The notes beneath the pieces are model-generated. The model was not told where the DNA came from. It ran no database searches and worked only from the letters and a program-made list of their open reading frames with translations. Source: CBDDKZ01 sp965230415 (GTDB lineage Bacteria; Bacteroidota; Bacteroidia; Cytophagales; JAAEPT01). From it: DNA of 64,000 nt. The stretch is from assembly GCA_965230415.1 (NCBI GenBank), contig CBDDKZ010000005.1, forward strand, positions 1,736,001-1,800,000, in the 5' to 3' direction. The stretch's first letter is position 1, and every line of letters begins with the position of its first letter. Positions 9,224 to 18,050 of the stretch are shown here, piece by piece. The position numbers and the translations under genes are program-made.

Positions 9224-10192
9224 ATGCCCCAAGTAAATTCAAAGCACGTACAGGTATTCATCAAAGTTGTAATCGTACTTGCCGTATACTATTTTTTATA
9301 TATAAAATTGCGAGGAGACCAAGAACTCCTTGAATCGATTTTTCGAAAAATCAATGCTAATCACGGTTCAAATTTGTTATTTCTGTTAGCTGCCGCGTTT
9401 TTAATCCCTTTTAATTGGCTGCTGGAGGCTCTGAAATGGAGACTTTTAATTAAAAACATCGAGCAAGTTAGTATATGGAATTCGCTTAGAGGTGTATTAA
9501 CAGGTTTAAGTTTTGCGTTCATCACACCTCGTCACCTTGGAGATTATGTTGGCAGAATAGTGTCATTAGAAAACAGAAATCGCATTCAGGTGGTCGGAGC
9601 ACTATTAATAAGCCGGGTGAGTCAATTACTGCCAACCTTACTTTTCGGGATTATAAGTTTGTTCTACTGGCACAATACAACAAGTACCTGGGAGATCAAG
9701 TGGCCCGAACTTATTCTTTCAATTATTGGCTTCGCATTGTTTATCGTTTTCATTGTCAGAAGTCGTGTTGTTTTTTCCCTCCTTGACCGATGGCATATTT
9801 CGTCCCGAATCACAAGGCTTTTCAAGATTATTCAAAGTTATAAACCTAAATTGCTACTATCCATTTTCGGATTGTCAATATTAAGGTATCTGGTGTTTAC
9901 TGGGCAGTACTTTCTAATTTGTTTACTATTTTATCAGGATCTTGAACTCATTTCTGCACTTACCGGAATCAGTTTAGTATTTTTATCGAAATCGGTAATA
10001 CCTTCTTTTAATTTTCTAAGTGATTTAGGAGTTAGGGAACTGGCGGCTCTTAGTTTTCTGAGCAACACCGGTATGGATAATGTAACTATAATATGCGCGA
10101 GCCTAAGTGTTTGGATTCTAAACATTCTCTTACCTACCTTGCTTGGAACATTGCTATCGTTAAAAGCAAAATTTAGATTTTACAATAAATGA
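9224..10192 (+). CDS. Flippase-like membrane protein (LPG_synthase_TM / AglD-like)
   Basis: 322 residues, nearly all hydrophobic, with about eight membrane segments and short basic loops. The motif PFNWLLEALKWRLL, the loop FAFITPRHLGDYVGRI, and the late FNFLSDLGVRELAAL segment fit the lysylphosphatidylglycerol-synthase TM region/UPF0104 family. Members are thought to move or modify lipid-linked compounds at the inner membrane. The stop overlaps the start of the next gene (ATGA, 10189-10192). That gene is a GT2, suggesting a joint role in a glycolipid or polyprenyl-sugar step. Confidence 0.8.
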   Translation: MPQVNSKHVQVFIKVVIVLAVYYFLYIKLRGDQELLESIFRKINANHGSNLLFLLAAAFLIPFNWLLEALKWRLLIKNIEQVSIWNSLRGVLTGLSFAFITPRHLGDYVGRIVSLENRNRIQVVGALLISRVSQLLPTLLFGIISLFYWHNTTSTWEIKWPELILSIIGFALFIVFIVRSRVVFSLLDRWHISSRITRLFKIIQSYKPKLLLSIFGLSILRYLVFTGQYFLICLLFYQDLELISALTGISLVFLSKSVIPSFNFLSDLGVRELAALSFLSNTGMDNVTIICASLSVWILNILLPTLLGTLLSLKAKFRFYNK

Positions 10193-11301
10193 CTGCGTTC
10201 ATATTCTTATTTGTAAGCTATTATTTTTTGCTACAGCTGTTCACATGGTTGTGGCTAAAGAAGCAATACGAATATTCGAAATCAGAAAAATACAATACAT
10301 TTAGTATTGTGATTCCGGTAAGAAATGAAAGCTCAAATATTACAACTCTTCTTCAATATCTGGAATGTCAAGATTACCCCAAATCGAAGTTTGAAGTGAT
10401 TATTATCAATGATCATTCTAGTGACGAAACGGTTGAATTGATAAAAGAACAACAAAACCAACTTTCAATATCCATTAAGCTCCAAGATCTGGAAGAGGGA
10501 ACTGCTTCCTTTAAAAAAAGAGCCCTAATACAAGGGATTCGTTTAGCTCAATTTGATTACATAATTACCACAGACGGCGATTGTAAGCATCAGGTAAAAT
10601 GGCTCGAATCTTTTAATGAACATTTATGCAGACATAATAGTAGGATGGTTGTAGGTGCTGTAGCTTATCAAAATGATCAACACTTTTTTACTAAATGTCA
10701 ACAAATAGAATTGAGCGCCCTGATTGGAAGTGGTGCAGCAAGTTTGGGCCTGGGTTTTCCAACAATGTGTAATGGCGCGAACCTCTGTTATGAAAAAAAA
10801 TCCTTTTATGAAGTCGGTGGTTTTTCCGGATATGAAACCGAAGTCTCCGGAGATGATGAGTTCTTAATGCACAAATTTTATGAGGCCTATCGCTCGCAAA
10901 TACATTTTTGTTTTTACTCAAATAATGTTGTACATACCAATGCACATTTAAATCTGGACCTGTTTTGGAATCAAAGAAAGCGTTGGGCAAGCAAATGGTC
11001 TCGCTATTCTCTTTTGTCTACAAAATTTTTTGCGATCTATATTTTTGTTATTCACCTGTCTCAAATTCTTCTTTTACTTGCTTTGCCAACAAAATATATT
11101 TCTTTGTCAATATTTTTTTCTTGTTTGTTACTACGTATCGTTTCAGAATTATTATTTTTATCGCGCGTAAGTAAATTTTTAAAGAAAAAATTTCACTTAT
11201 TGCTATACCTAATAGTTATTTTTCCTTACAGCATCTATGTTGTTTTATTTGCTTTAACAAGTCGGTTTGGCAAGTATACCTGGAAAGGTCGAAAGTATTA
11301 G
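10189..11301 (+). CDS. Membrane-anchored family 2 glycosyltransferase
   Basis: 370 residues. An N-terminal membrane segment (~2-20) is followed by a GT-A fold: FSIVIPVRNESSNITTLLQYL, VIIINDHSSDET, and the DxD-like ITTDGDC. The acceptor/catalytic region GGFSGYETEVSGDDEFLMHKF and the QRKRWASKWSRY (Q/RxxRW) motif come next, and three C-terminal membrane helices (~280-360) close the protein. It should transfer a sugar from a nucleotide donor to a lipid or glycan acceptor at the inner membrane. It is the second gene of a four-gene operon (9224-13771), overlapping the first by 4 bp. Confidence 0.9.
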   Translation: MTAFIFLFVSYYFLLQLFTWLWLKKQYEYSKSEKYNTFSIVIPVRNESSNITTLLQYLECQDYPKSKFEVIIINDHSSDETVELIKEQQNQLSISIKLQDLEEGTASFKKRALIQGIRLAQFDYIITTDGDCKHQVKWLESFNEHLCRHNSRMVVGAVAYQNDQHFFTKCQQIELSALIGSGAASLGLGFPTMCNGANLCYEKKSFYEVGGFSGYETEVSGDDEFLMHKFYEAYRSQIHFCFYSNNVVHTNAHLNLDLFWNQRKRWASKWSRYSLLSTKFFAIYIFVIHLSQILLLLALPTKYISLSIFFSCLLLRIVSELLFLSRVSKFLKKKFHLLLYLIVIFPYSIYVVLFALTSRFGKYTWKGRKY

Positions 11302-11345
11302 CATTGAATAATAATTCAGAAAATATAAATAAAGACCAGGAAAAT

Positions 11346-12584
11346 ATGGTGGGCAAAGCTCCATCATATTACGTGAAAAAACGTTTGCTCAAAAACGTTC
11401 CGGCCGTAGGAGGCGCCATCATTATTTCATTGGCTGTAATAGTAGCCCTTTTAGGCTACGTAATCATGCCCGATAATACTCCCTATGCTAACGATAGCAT
11501 CACTGAAATTAAAAAACAAGCTCCGGGTTTTAAAGTGAGCTTACTAAGAATCAGAATTAATATGGAGTTGGAAAAACGTAATTTTTTCCATGAAATTTTT
11601 GAAGGCAGGCCTAGTAATTTCATAAGCCGACCTATTGAAAAATATGAAATTCTGGATAGCTGTAAAATAAGAATAGCTCGTTTCGGAGGAAGAAAAGATC
11701 ATTATAGCTATGAAGTTTATCCATTGGTAGATGTTGCGTATTCATTGTACGAATCGAGTTCATCAAAATTAAATTCTAACAAACGAAAGTGGCAGTGCGA
11801 TGGTAAGTATATTAAGTACCTCGATCGAAATGAGCAAATACAAAAGGTATTAAAGAGTGAAGTGTTGGAATTAGTAATTGAAAAACACATCCTGGAAAAA
11901 ACGTATGTATTGGGAACTGACGGAAATGGCAGAGATGTTTTAAGTAAACTAATATTTGGTGCACGCATTTCTTTAACAATTGGTATTATTGCCGTGTTAA
12001 TTTCCCTGGTAGTTGGTATAGGTATGGGGGCGATGGCCGGTTTTTTCAAAGGTAAGATTGATCAGCTCATTATGTGGATTATGACCGTCATTTGGTCCAT
12101 CCCAAGGATCATGTTAGTTATTGCCATTGGCCTGGCGCTTCATAGTTCGGAAGTCTGGGTTGCGTTTGTTGCGGTGGGGTTGACTATGTGGGTGGAAGTA
12201 GCTAGAATAGTAAGAGGAAAGATAATGGAAATCAGAGAAAACCTCTACGTTGAAGCCGCAAGAGCTCTTGGGTTCAGTAACATAAGAATTATAATAAAAC
12301 ATATTTTGCCAAACTTAATAGGGCCCCTGATCGTTATATTAACAGCGAACTTCGCTGACGCAATTTTGATAGAGGCAGGTTTGAGTTTTTTGGGTCTAAG
12401 CGTTCAGCCACCAATGCCTTCATGGGGACAAATGGTTCAGGAAGGATACAGTTTAATTACCAGTCCGGGTTGTTGGCACCTAATACTTTTTCCAGGTTTA
12501 TGTATTAGTTTACTGGTAATGTCATTTAATTTATTAGGAAATGGATTGCGTGATGCATTCGATCCCAAAGGAACAATGGAATGA
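11346..12584 (+). CDS. DppC/OppC-like ABC transporter permease with enlarged outer domain
   Basis: Binding-protein-dependent transport permease. The DppC motif LGTDGNGRDVLSKLIFGARIS and the EAA loop EAARALGFSNIRIIIKHILPN are clear, with six membrane segments. Between TM1 and the LGTD motif lies a ~150-residue soluble insert, so the protein is ~412 residues rather than the usual ~300. The ATG at 11346 has AGGAAAAT just before it and is preferred; a TTG at 11304, 2 nt after the preceding stop, would add 14 residues. No partner permease, ATPase or binding protein is adjacent. The stop overlaps the next gene (ATGA). Confidence 0.87.
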   Translation: MVGKAPSYYVKKRLLKNVPAVGGAIIISLAVIVALLGYVIMPDNTPYANDSITEIKKQAPGFKVSLLRIRINMELEKRNFFHEIFEGRPSNFISRPIEKYEILDSCKIRIARFGGRKDHYSYEVYPLVDVAYSLYESSSSKLNSNKRKWQCDGKYIKYLDRNEQIQKVLKSEVLELVIEKHILEKTYVLGTDGNGRDVLSKLIFGARISLTIGIIAVLISLVVGIGMGAMAGFFKGKIDQLIMWIMTVIWSIPRIMLVIAIGLALHSSEVWVAFVAVGLTMWVEVARIVRGKIMEIRENLYVEAARALGFSNIRIIIKHILPNLIGPLIVILTANFADAILIEAGLSFLGLSVQPPMPSWGQMVQEGYSLITSPGCWHLILFPGLCISLLVMSFNLLGNGLRDAFDPKGTME

Positions 12585-13771
12585 TTGAAAAAAAGGAACT
12601 AGAATTAAACGCATTACTTGAGGTGACACAAGCCATCAATGCTAATATGGCTGAAGACGACTTGTACAAAATATTCTACTTTACATGCATTTCCAATCTC
12701 AAATACAACAAACTTGCATTAATTGTTAACGAGGGCAATTGGGAATGTAAAGTAAATCACCGATTAAAAATTAATGAATACGATTTTGACTTCCTAAGTA
12801 ATTTAGATTTTTCAGAGAAAGTAATTGTTGTTACTCAAGACCACGAATTTAATGCTTATCAGGATATTGATTTTGCCATTCCAATTTCACATAAAGAGAA
12901 AAAATTGGCCGTTGTGCTTATTGGAGAATCGGATGTGGAAATTAAACACGACATGCACGACTTTGCCTTCATAAGGACATTGTCAAATGTTATAATGGTA
13001 GCAATAGAGAACAAACGATTCGCACGTGAAGCATTGGCAAAAGAAGCCATTAAAAAGGAAATGGAGATTGCGCAGAATGTACAATCCCTTTTGTTTCCGC
13101 GTAACCTTCCGGACAATGATGGGATTTGCGTTTCTGCAAGCTATTTTCCGCATACTTCAGTCGGAGGTGATTATTATGATTACATAGAACTAAGTCCAAG
13201 CGAACATTTAATTTGCATAGCAGATGTTTCGGGTAAAGGTGTACCGGCCGCAATGCTGATGTCAAATTTCCAGGCGGCTTTACGTACCCTGGCAAGGAAA
13301 ACCAGTGACCTAATGGAAATTGTTCATGAATTGAATCATTTACTGATCAGTAATTCGGGAGGAGGACATTTTGTAACTTTCTTTGTAGCCATTTTTAATA
13401 GTGAATCTCGATTACTACGTTATATTAACGCCGGTCACAATCCACCTATTGTTTTGCAGAATAATGACAAAGAGGAATTAAATGAAGGTACCACCATGCT
13501 GGGTGCTTTCGATATCTTACCATTTGTAAATGAAGGCGCCATCCAATTGGGGAAAGGTGCCATCGTTTTTTGTTATACCGATGGTATAACCGAAACCAGA
13601 AATAATGATGAAGAAGAATTTGGCGAGGAGCGAATGGAAAAAATTCTATTGGAATTCGCTGATGGTAAGTTACCGGATTTGCATACACAGCTTATATGCG
13701 AATTGGATGACTTTAAAGAGAGTCAAAGCTACCATGACGATCTGACGATATTATCTGCACGATTTTTTTAG
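12581..13771 (+). CDS. GAF-like + SpoIIE PP2C-family serine phosphatase
   Basis: 396 residues. Residues ~1-150 look like a GAF-type sensor domain. A short helical linker (KKEMEIAQNVQSLLFP) is followed by an RsbU/SpoIIE phosphatase domain with GGDYYD, IADVSGKGVPAAM, NAGHNPP, CYTDGITE and the metal ligand in YHDDLTIL. Such phosphatases usually dephosphorylate an anti-sigma antagonist or a similar phosphoprotein. No STAS or anti-sigma kinase gene is adjacent. It is the last gene of the 9224-13771 operon and overlaps the permease gene by 4 bp. Confidence 0.93.
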   Translation: MIEKKELELNALLEVTQAINANMAEDDLYKIFYFTCISNLKYNKLALIVNEGNWECKVNHRLKINEYDFDFLSNLDFSEKVIVVTQDHEFNAYQDIDFAIPISHKEKKLAVVLIGESDVEIKHDMHDFAFIRTLSNVIMVAIENKRFAREALAKEAIKKEMEIAQNVQSLLFPRNLPDNDGICVSASYFPHTSVGGDYYDYIELSPSEHLICIADVSGKGVPAAMLMSNFQAALRTLARKTSDLMEIVHELNHLLISNSGGGHFVTFFVAIFNSESRLLRYINAGHNPPIVLQNNDKEELNEGTTMLGAFDILPFVNEGAIQLGKGAIVFCYTDGITETRNNDEEEFGEERMEKILLEFADGKLPDLHTQLICELDDFKESQSYHDDLTILSARFF

Positions 13772-13848
13772 GTCAACTAACTTCGTAAATAATTCTGATT
13801 AATTTGTTGCTTATTGAATAAACTAATTATAGTTTTATTTTTCTTATA

Positions 13849-13863
13849 TAAGAATTATTCTTA
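13849..13863 (+). promoter_or_regulatory. Predicted PerR/Fur-type operator (7-1-7 inverted repeat)
   Basis: TAAGAATTATTCTTA is a perfect 7-1-7 palindrome of the same architecture as known PerR boxes. A second palindrome, TTCTTATATAAGAA (13841-13854), overlaps it. It ends 11 bp before the start of the Fur-family gene, which fits autoregulation of the regulator-peroxiredoxin pair. Confidence 0.6.
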
Positions 13864-13874
13864 GTTAATAAAAA

Positions 13875-14327
13875 TTGTCTAATAATAGCAACTATAAACA
13901 GGTTCAGGATTTGTTAAACGCAAAAAAACTGCGTGCAACGCAGCAGCGTGTAGTCATTTATCATTATTTGCTTAACACTAAGAGCCACCCTACTACAGAG
14001 GAAGTTTTTCAACAAATAAAAGACGCTAATCCGAGTATTTCTTTGGCCACTGTTTACAAAACTATGGAGTCTTTGGAAGCATATGGGCTTATCAATAAAG
14101 TGTCCTCAAAAGGCGGCAGCATGCGTTATGACGCTAATATCAAAAATCACAATCACATATATTGTGTCAATACCAATGAAATTATTGATTACGAAGATGA
14201 AGAATTGTCTGAGTTAATTCATAATTACTTAAAAAATAAGCAAATTGAGAACCTGAATATTGAAGATATTCGTGTTCACATAACTGGGAACAAAGTAGAA
14301 ACTAAAAAAGGAATAACAATCAAATAA
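13875..14327 (+). CDS. Fur-family (PerR-like) transcriptional regulator
   Basis: 150 residues from a TTG start; an in-frame TAA lies just upstream and no ATG is available before the DNA-binding domain. The winged helix is clear (RATQQRVVIYHYL, HPTTEEVFQQI, SISLATVYKTMESLEAYGLI). Putative regulatory-metal ligands of PerR are kept: the H in SHPTTEEV, the D in RYD, HNH, and a D downstream. The protein has only one Cys, so the CxxC structural zinc sites of classical Fur/PerR are missing. Twelve bases separate it from a peroxiredoxin gene, which supports a peroxide-stress role. Confidence 0.88.
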   Translation: MSNNSNYKQVQDLLNAKKLRATQQRVVIYHYLLNTKSHPTTEEVFQQIKDANPSISLATVYKTMESLEAYGLINKVSSKGGSMRYDANIKNHNHIYCVNTNEIIDYEDEELSELIHNYLKNKQIENLNIEDIRVHITGNKVETKKGITIK

Positions 14328-14339
14328 ACAAATACAATT

Positions 14340-14969
14340 ATGTCTTTAGTTGGAAAAAAAGCGCCTTTATTTAGCGCTCCAGCCGTAATCAACGGCAATG
14401 AAATAGTAGAAGATTTTTCTTTAGGTCAGTATTTGGGTAACAAAGAAGTGATATTTTTCTTCTACCCTAAAGATTTCACTTATGTTTGTCCTACTGAGCT
14501 TCTGGCTTTTCAGAACAAACTGGCTGAGTTCGAAAAAAGAGGAGTTGCTGTAGTAGGATGTTCTACAGATACTCCGGAAGTACACAGAGCGTGGTTGAAT
14601 ACATCAAAAAATGATGGTGGTATTCAAGGTGTAACTTATCCTATCATAGCAGATGTTGCTAAAACTATCGCTACAAATTTTGGTGTACTTGCAGGTGATT
14701 ATAACTACAACGAAGAAGGCGAATTAATTTTCGACGGAGCACCAATTTCTTTGAGAGGTACATTCCTTATTGATAAAGAAGGTATTGTACGTCATCAAAT
14801 AGTCAATTTCTTCCCTATCGGCAGAAGTATTGACGATACACTTCGTACGGTGGATGCATGGCAATTCAGCCAAGAGCACGGCGAAGTTTGTCCTGCCAAC
14901 TGGCAAGAAGGAGAAGAGGCTATGAAAGCTACAAAAGAAGGTGTTGCAGAATACCTGTCGGCCCACTAA
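14340..14969 (+). CDS. 2-Cys peroxiredoxin (AhpC/Prx1-like)
   Basis: 209 residues. The peroxidatic Cys50 sits in FTYVCPTE and the resolving Cys184 in EVCPANW, with the Prx1/AhpC C-terminal tail. It reduces hydrogen peroxide and alkyl hydroperoxides in the cytosol, recycled by thioredoxin or a similar reductant. It is co-oriented 12 bp after the PerR-like regulator gene and is probably its main target. A strong hairpin follows. Confidence 0.95.
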   Translation: MSLVGKKAPLFSAPAVINGNEIVEDFSLGQYLGNKEVIFFFYPKDFTYVCPTELLAFQNKLAEFEKRGVAVVGCSTDTPEVHRAWLNTSKNDGGIQGVTYPIIADVAKTIATNFGVLAGDYNYNEEGELIFDGAPISLRGTFLIDKEGIVRHQIVNFFPIGRSIDDTLRTVDAWQFSQEHGEVCPANWQEGEEAMKATKEGVAEYLSAH

Positions 14970-14978
14970 TTCATTTTA

Positions 14979-15012
14979 AAATATGGCTTTAGGAATACCT
15001 AAAGCCATATTT
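14979..15012. terminator. Bidirectional hairpin terminator
   Basis: Perfect 15-bp stem (AAATATGGCTTTAGG / CCTAAAGCCATATTT) with loop AATA. It lies between the convergent peroxiredoxin gene (stop at 14969) and barrel-protein gene (stop at 15014). Confidence 0.9.
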
Positions 15013-15013
15013 T

Positions 15014-15712
15014 TTACTTCTTTTCTTCCCTTTCATCTACAATTTGTTTTGTTCGAAAAGTCAATTTGGTAGCAAGGCCCACCGTCCAGGGAACAATCGT
15101 GTAATAGTCATGCTTATACAAACCAAATTTCAAGTAAGGTTCAAAAGCGAGACGATTACCATAATTTAATGGAATTTCCTGCCCAAAACTGACATTCATT
15201 AAAAAACCAAAGTTATACATGTCTGGTCCCCAATAGAATGCAGAAGATGCACTCTTCCTTCTGTGAACATTTCCATTGACATAGAAAACTTTGCGTACCT
15301 CCGTATTTACAAAATTGAATAACAAACTTGTTCCAATCGATCCGTATAGCCCTTCTTCATTTTTAAACATACTATTATGAGATAGCACCAGGTGGTGTGC
15401 ATCATACGTTCTTTTCACACGTTCAACCCCAGGTTCTTCATACTGATAAAATGATCTGCCAAAAACTTCGCTCATGCCTATACGGTTATACCCCAGACCT
15501 AATTGCATATTCAACTTCTCATGCACTTCAAAATGACGATATACTGTAAATTCATACAAGTAACGAGCCGGTTTGCGATAAGCTTTGGAAGCTTCATACG
15601 TTCCGCTGAAAAAGAAAGAAATTCCCTGGTCTAATCGCACTCCCCATGGTTTCTGAGCATAACTGAGAAAAGGAATTATCAGTAATGTGACTACAAAAAA
15701 GATTCGTTGCAT
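15014..15712 (-). CDS. Secreted outer-membrane beta-barrel-like protein, unknown
   Basis: 232 residues with a signal peptide (MQRIFFVVTLLIIPFLSYAQ). The mature part alternates hydrophobic and aromatic residues in amphipathic strands (YLYEFTVYRHFEVHEKLNMQ, FAFEPYLKFGLYKHDYY-like stretches) as in small porin-like or OmpW-type barrels. No enzymatic motif is seen. It is monocistronic, convergent with the peroxiredoxin gene. Confidence 0.65.
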   Translation of the reverse strand: MQRIFFVVTLLIIPFLSYAQKPWGVRLDQGISFFFSGTYEASKAYRKPARYLYEFTVYRHFEVHEKLNMQLGLGYNRIGMSEVFGRSFYQYEEPGVERVKRTYDAHHLVLSHNSMFKNEEGLYGSIGTSLLFNFVNTEVRKVFYVNGNVHRRKSASSAFYWGPDMYNFGFLMNVSFGQEIPLNYGNRLAFEPYLKFGLYKHDYYTIVPWTVGLATKLTFRTKQIVDEREEKK

Positions 15713-15774
15713 ATTTATATTGGATTCTAAACTATATATCTCTTTTAAGAGTTTAGTAACCTTTGTTTTGCATA

Positions 15775-15867
15775 ATGAGCGCTAAGAAAAATTTGGCACC
15801 CGGCCAGGAGAAGCGTTCAGTTGTTATTAAAATTGAAATCACCACAAAGAACACTATTTTTGCATAA
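15775..15867 (+). CDS. Possible small ORF coupled to waaA
   Basis: A 30-codon frame starts at ATG 15775 (MSAKKNLAPGQEKRSVVIKI...). Its TAA overlaps the ATG of waaA (TAATG, 15865-15869). The arrangement would allow translational coupling. Composition gives no family and it may be only an upstream leader ORF. Confidence 0.25.
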   Translation: MSAKKNLAPGQEKRSVVIKIEITTKNTIFA

Positions 15868-17111
15868 TGCATGTCTTGTATCAATTTGGACTCTACCTGT
15901 ATACAATGGTTCTTGCTATGGCAGCACTGTTTAATACGAAAGCTAAGAAGTTAGTTCGCGGTCAAAAAGAGAGCCTCGCTTACATTCGATCCAATTTTGA
16001 AAAAAATGATTGTCAGGTGCTTTGGATGCACTGTGCTTCTTTAGGTGAGTTTGAGCAAGGAAGACCAGTTCTGGAAGCCATCAAAAAAAGACTTCCAAAA
16101 TTACGGATTGTGTTGACTTTCTATTCTCCATCTGGCTATGAAATCAGAAAAAACTATGCTTTGGCAGACCTCGTGGCTTACCTGCCATTGGACACGCAGC
16201 GTAATGCCAGAGCGTTTGTCAATTATATCGAGCCTAATTTAGCTTTATTTGTAAAATATGAATTTTGGCACCAGCACTACGCGGCACTGCATGAAAAAGA
16301 AATACCTATCATTTCCTTTTCGACTATTCTCAGACCTAAGCAAGTATACTTTAAATGGTATGGTGCATTTAGTCGTAAAACACTACAGCTGGTCGAGCAT
16401 TATTTTGCACAAAATGAAGAAACCATCAAACTATTAAATAGTATCAACTGCGACCAATGCACGCTGAGTGGTGACACTCGTTTTGATCGTGTAGTTTCTT
16501 TAGCTGAATCTGTTGAAGGTAACGAATTGATCGATTCCTACACAATCGGAAAAGAAGTATGGATCATTGGCAGCGCCTGGCCCGACGATATAGAATGTCT
16601 GAACTCAATTATCGATGCCAGTGATGAAAATACCTGTTTTATTATTGCTCCTCATGAGGTAGAACGAGCCAAGATAGATGCCATGCGGCGTCAACTGAAC
16701 AAACCATCTACGCTTTTCTCTGACATTAAAACAGAGGACGATTGCAACATCTCGGATAATGTTTTAATTATTGACAGTATAGGCTTATTATCCTCGCTCT
16801 ATAAATCTGCAGACTATGTTTACGTGGGTGGTGCTTTTGGCAAAGGGCTCCATAATACCTTGGAAGCAGCGGTATTTGGAATGCCCATATTTATTGGACC
16901 AACATACGATAAATTTCAGGAGGCCAGGGACCTGGTAGAAGCAGGGGGCATTATTCCTGTAAGTTCAGGCAATGAACTAATCAGTAGGTACAAAAAGTTT
17001 AAAAGCGATCGCTTATTTTATGAACGTACTTCAGCGATAAATGCCTCATACGTTAGAGAAAATGTAGGAGCCACCGCCAAAATTGTAGACTATTGCCTAA
17101 ATTTACTTTGA
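15867..17111 (+). CDS. waaA: 3-deoxy-D-manno-octulosonic acid (Kdo) transferase
   Basis: 414 residues, GT30 family. The N-terminal membrane anchor (LYLYTMVLAMAALF) and the catalytic CASLGEFEQGRPVLEAI (base Glu in GEFEQ) are present. The C-terminal donor site reads YVGGAFGKGLHNTLEAAVFGMPIFIGP. It adds Kdo from CMP-Kdo to lipid A precursor on the inner face of the inner membrane. rsgA follows after one base. Confidence 0.95.
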   Translation: MHVLYQFGLYLYTMVLAMAALFNTKAKKLVRGQKESLAYIRSNFEKNDCQVLWMHCASLGEFEQGRPVLEAIKKRLPKLRIVLTFYSPSGYEIRKNYALADLVAYLPLDTQRNARAFVNYIEPNLALFVKYEFWHQHYAALHEKEIPIISFSTILRPKQVYFKWYGAFSRKTLQLVEHYFAQNEETIKLLNSINCDQCTLSGDTRFDRVVSLAESVEGNELIDSYTIGKEVWIIGSAWPDDIECLNSIIDASDENTCFIIAPHEVERAKIDAMRRQLNKPSTLFSDIKTEDDCNISDNVLIIDSIGLLSSLYKSADYVYVGGAFGKGLHNTLEAAVFGMPIFIGPTYDKFQEARDLVEAGGIIPVSSGNELISRYKKFKSDRLFYERTSAINASYVRENVGATAKIVDYCLNLL

Positions 17112-17112
17112 T

Positions 17113-18027
17113 ATGCAGGGCTTAATTATAAAATCAACGGGATCATGGTACAAACTATTAATAGATGGTAAGATCTACGATGCACGGTTACGTGGTAAAA
17201 TGAAACAGCTGAATTTAAAGGTAACCAATCCGATAGCTGTTGGCGATGAGGTTATCTGCGAAGTTGAAAACGAAGATACTGGCAACTTAGTAATTAAAGA
17301 AATTCAGGAAAGGAAGAATTATTTTATCCGAAAATCTACCCGAAAAACCGCGCACGCCCATATTCTTGCCTCCAACCTAGACCAGGCATTGCTTGTTGTC
17401 ACCTTGCGAAAACCGCGTACATCTCTTGGTTTTATCGACCGCTTTCTCGTCGCTGCCGAATCGTTTCAAATTCCGGTAAAAATCGTTTTTAACAAATCAG
17501 ATCTTTTACGAGATAAGGATATGGCTTATCTGGACGCTGCCCGAGCTATTTACGACAATTTAAACTATGAAACTTTTGTCTGCTCATGCATCAGCAAAGA
17601 GGGAGTTGGTGTCATCCGCCAGGCGATGTATAATAAAAGAACACTTGTTGCAGGCCACTCCGGTGTAGGTAAATCCACCTTACTCAATCTGCTGTTGCCC
17701 GATTTGGAGTTGCGCACCGCAGAAATTTCGCGTTATACGGAAAAAGGAGTACACACTACCACCCATGCCGAAATGCATTTTTTAGATGAAAATAGCTCGA
17801 TAATAGATTCTCCGGGTGTTAAAGAAATTGGTTTGTGGAATATGGAAAAAGAAGAAATATCTGACTATTTCCCCGAAATGCGTGCATTAAAAGGTCTCTG
17901 CAAATTTCACAATTGTACACATGACCACGAACCTGGATGTGCAGTACTCGACGCGCTGGAAGCAGATGAAATAGCGCTGAGTCGTTACGAGAATTATTTG
18001 AATATTATCTTAGATGAGGAATTGTAA
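17113..18027 (+). CDS. rsgA: Ribosome small subunit-dependent GTPase A
   Basis: 304 residues with the circularly permuted GTPase order of RsgA/YjeQ: OB fold (1-~75), G4 NKSD (127-130), P-loop GHSGVGKS (181-188), G3 DSPG (232-235). A C-terminal zinc knuckle follows (GLCKFHNCTHDHEPGC; C263, C268, C276 plus His). It acts in late 30S ribosomal subunit maturation. It starts 1 bp after waaA, in one operon. Confidence 0.97.
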   Translation: MQGLIIKSTGSWYKLLIDGKIYDARLRGKMKQLNLKVTNPIAVGDEVICEVENEDTGNLVIKEIQERKNYFIRKSTRKTAHAHILASNLDQALLVVTLRKPRTSLGFIDRFLVAAESFQIPVKIVFNKSDLLRDKDMAYLDAARAIYDNLNYETFVCSCISKEGVGVIRQAMYNKRTLVAGHSGVGKSTLLNLLLPDLELRTAEISRYTEKGVHTTTHAEMHFLDENSSIIDSPGVKEIGLWNMEKEEISDYFPEMRALKGLCKFHNCTHDHEPGCAVLDALEADEIALSRYENYLNIILDEEL

Positions 18028-18050
18028 GGTAATTGAAGAAAGTGGATACC

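Noticed and set aside
9199..9264. N-terminal extension of RuvC
   Set aside because: Cys-rich, unlike the family, and would overlap the divergent gene; GTG 9198 gives the normal length.
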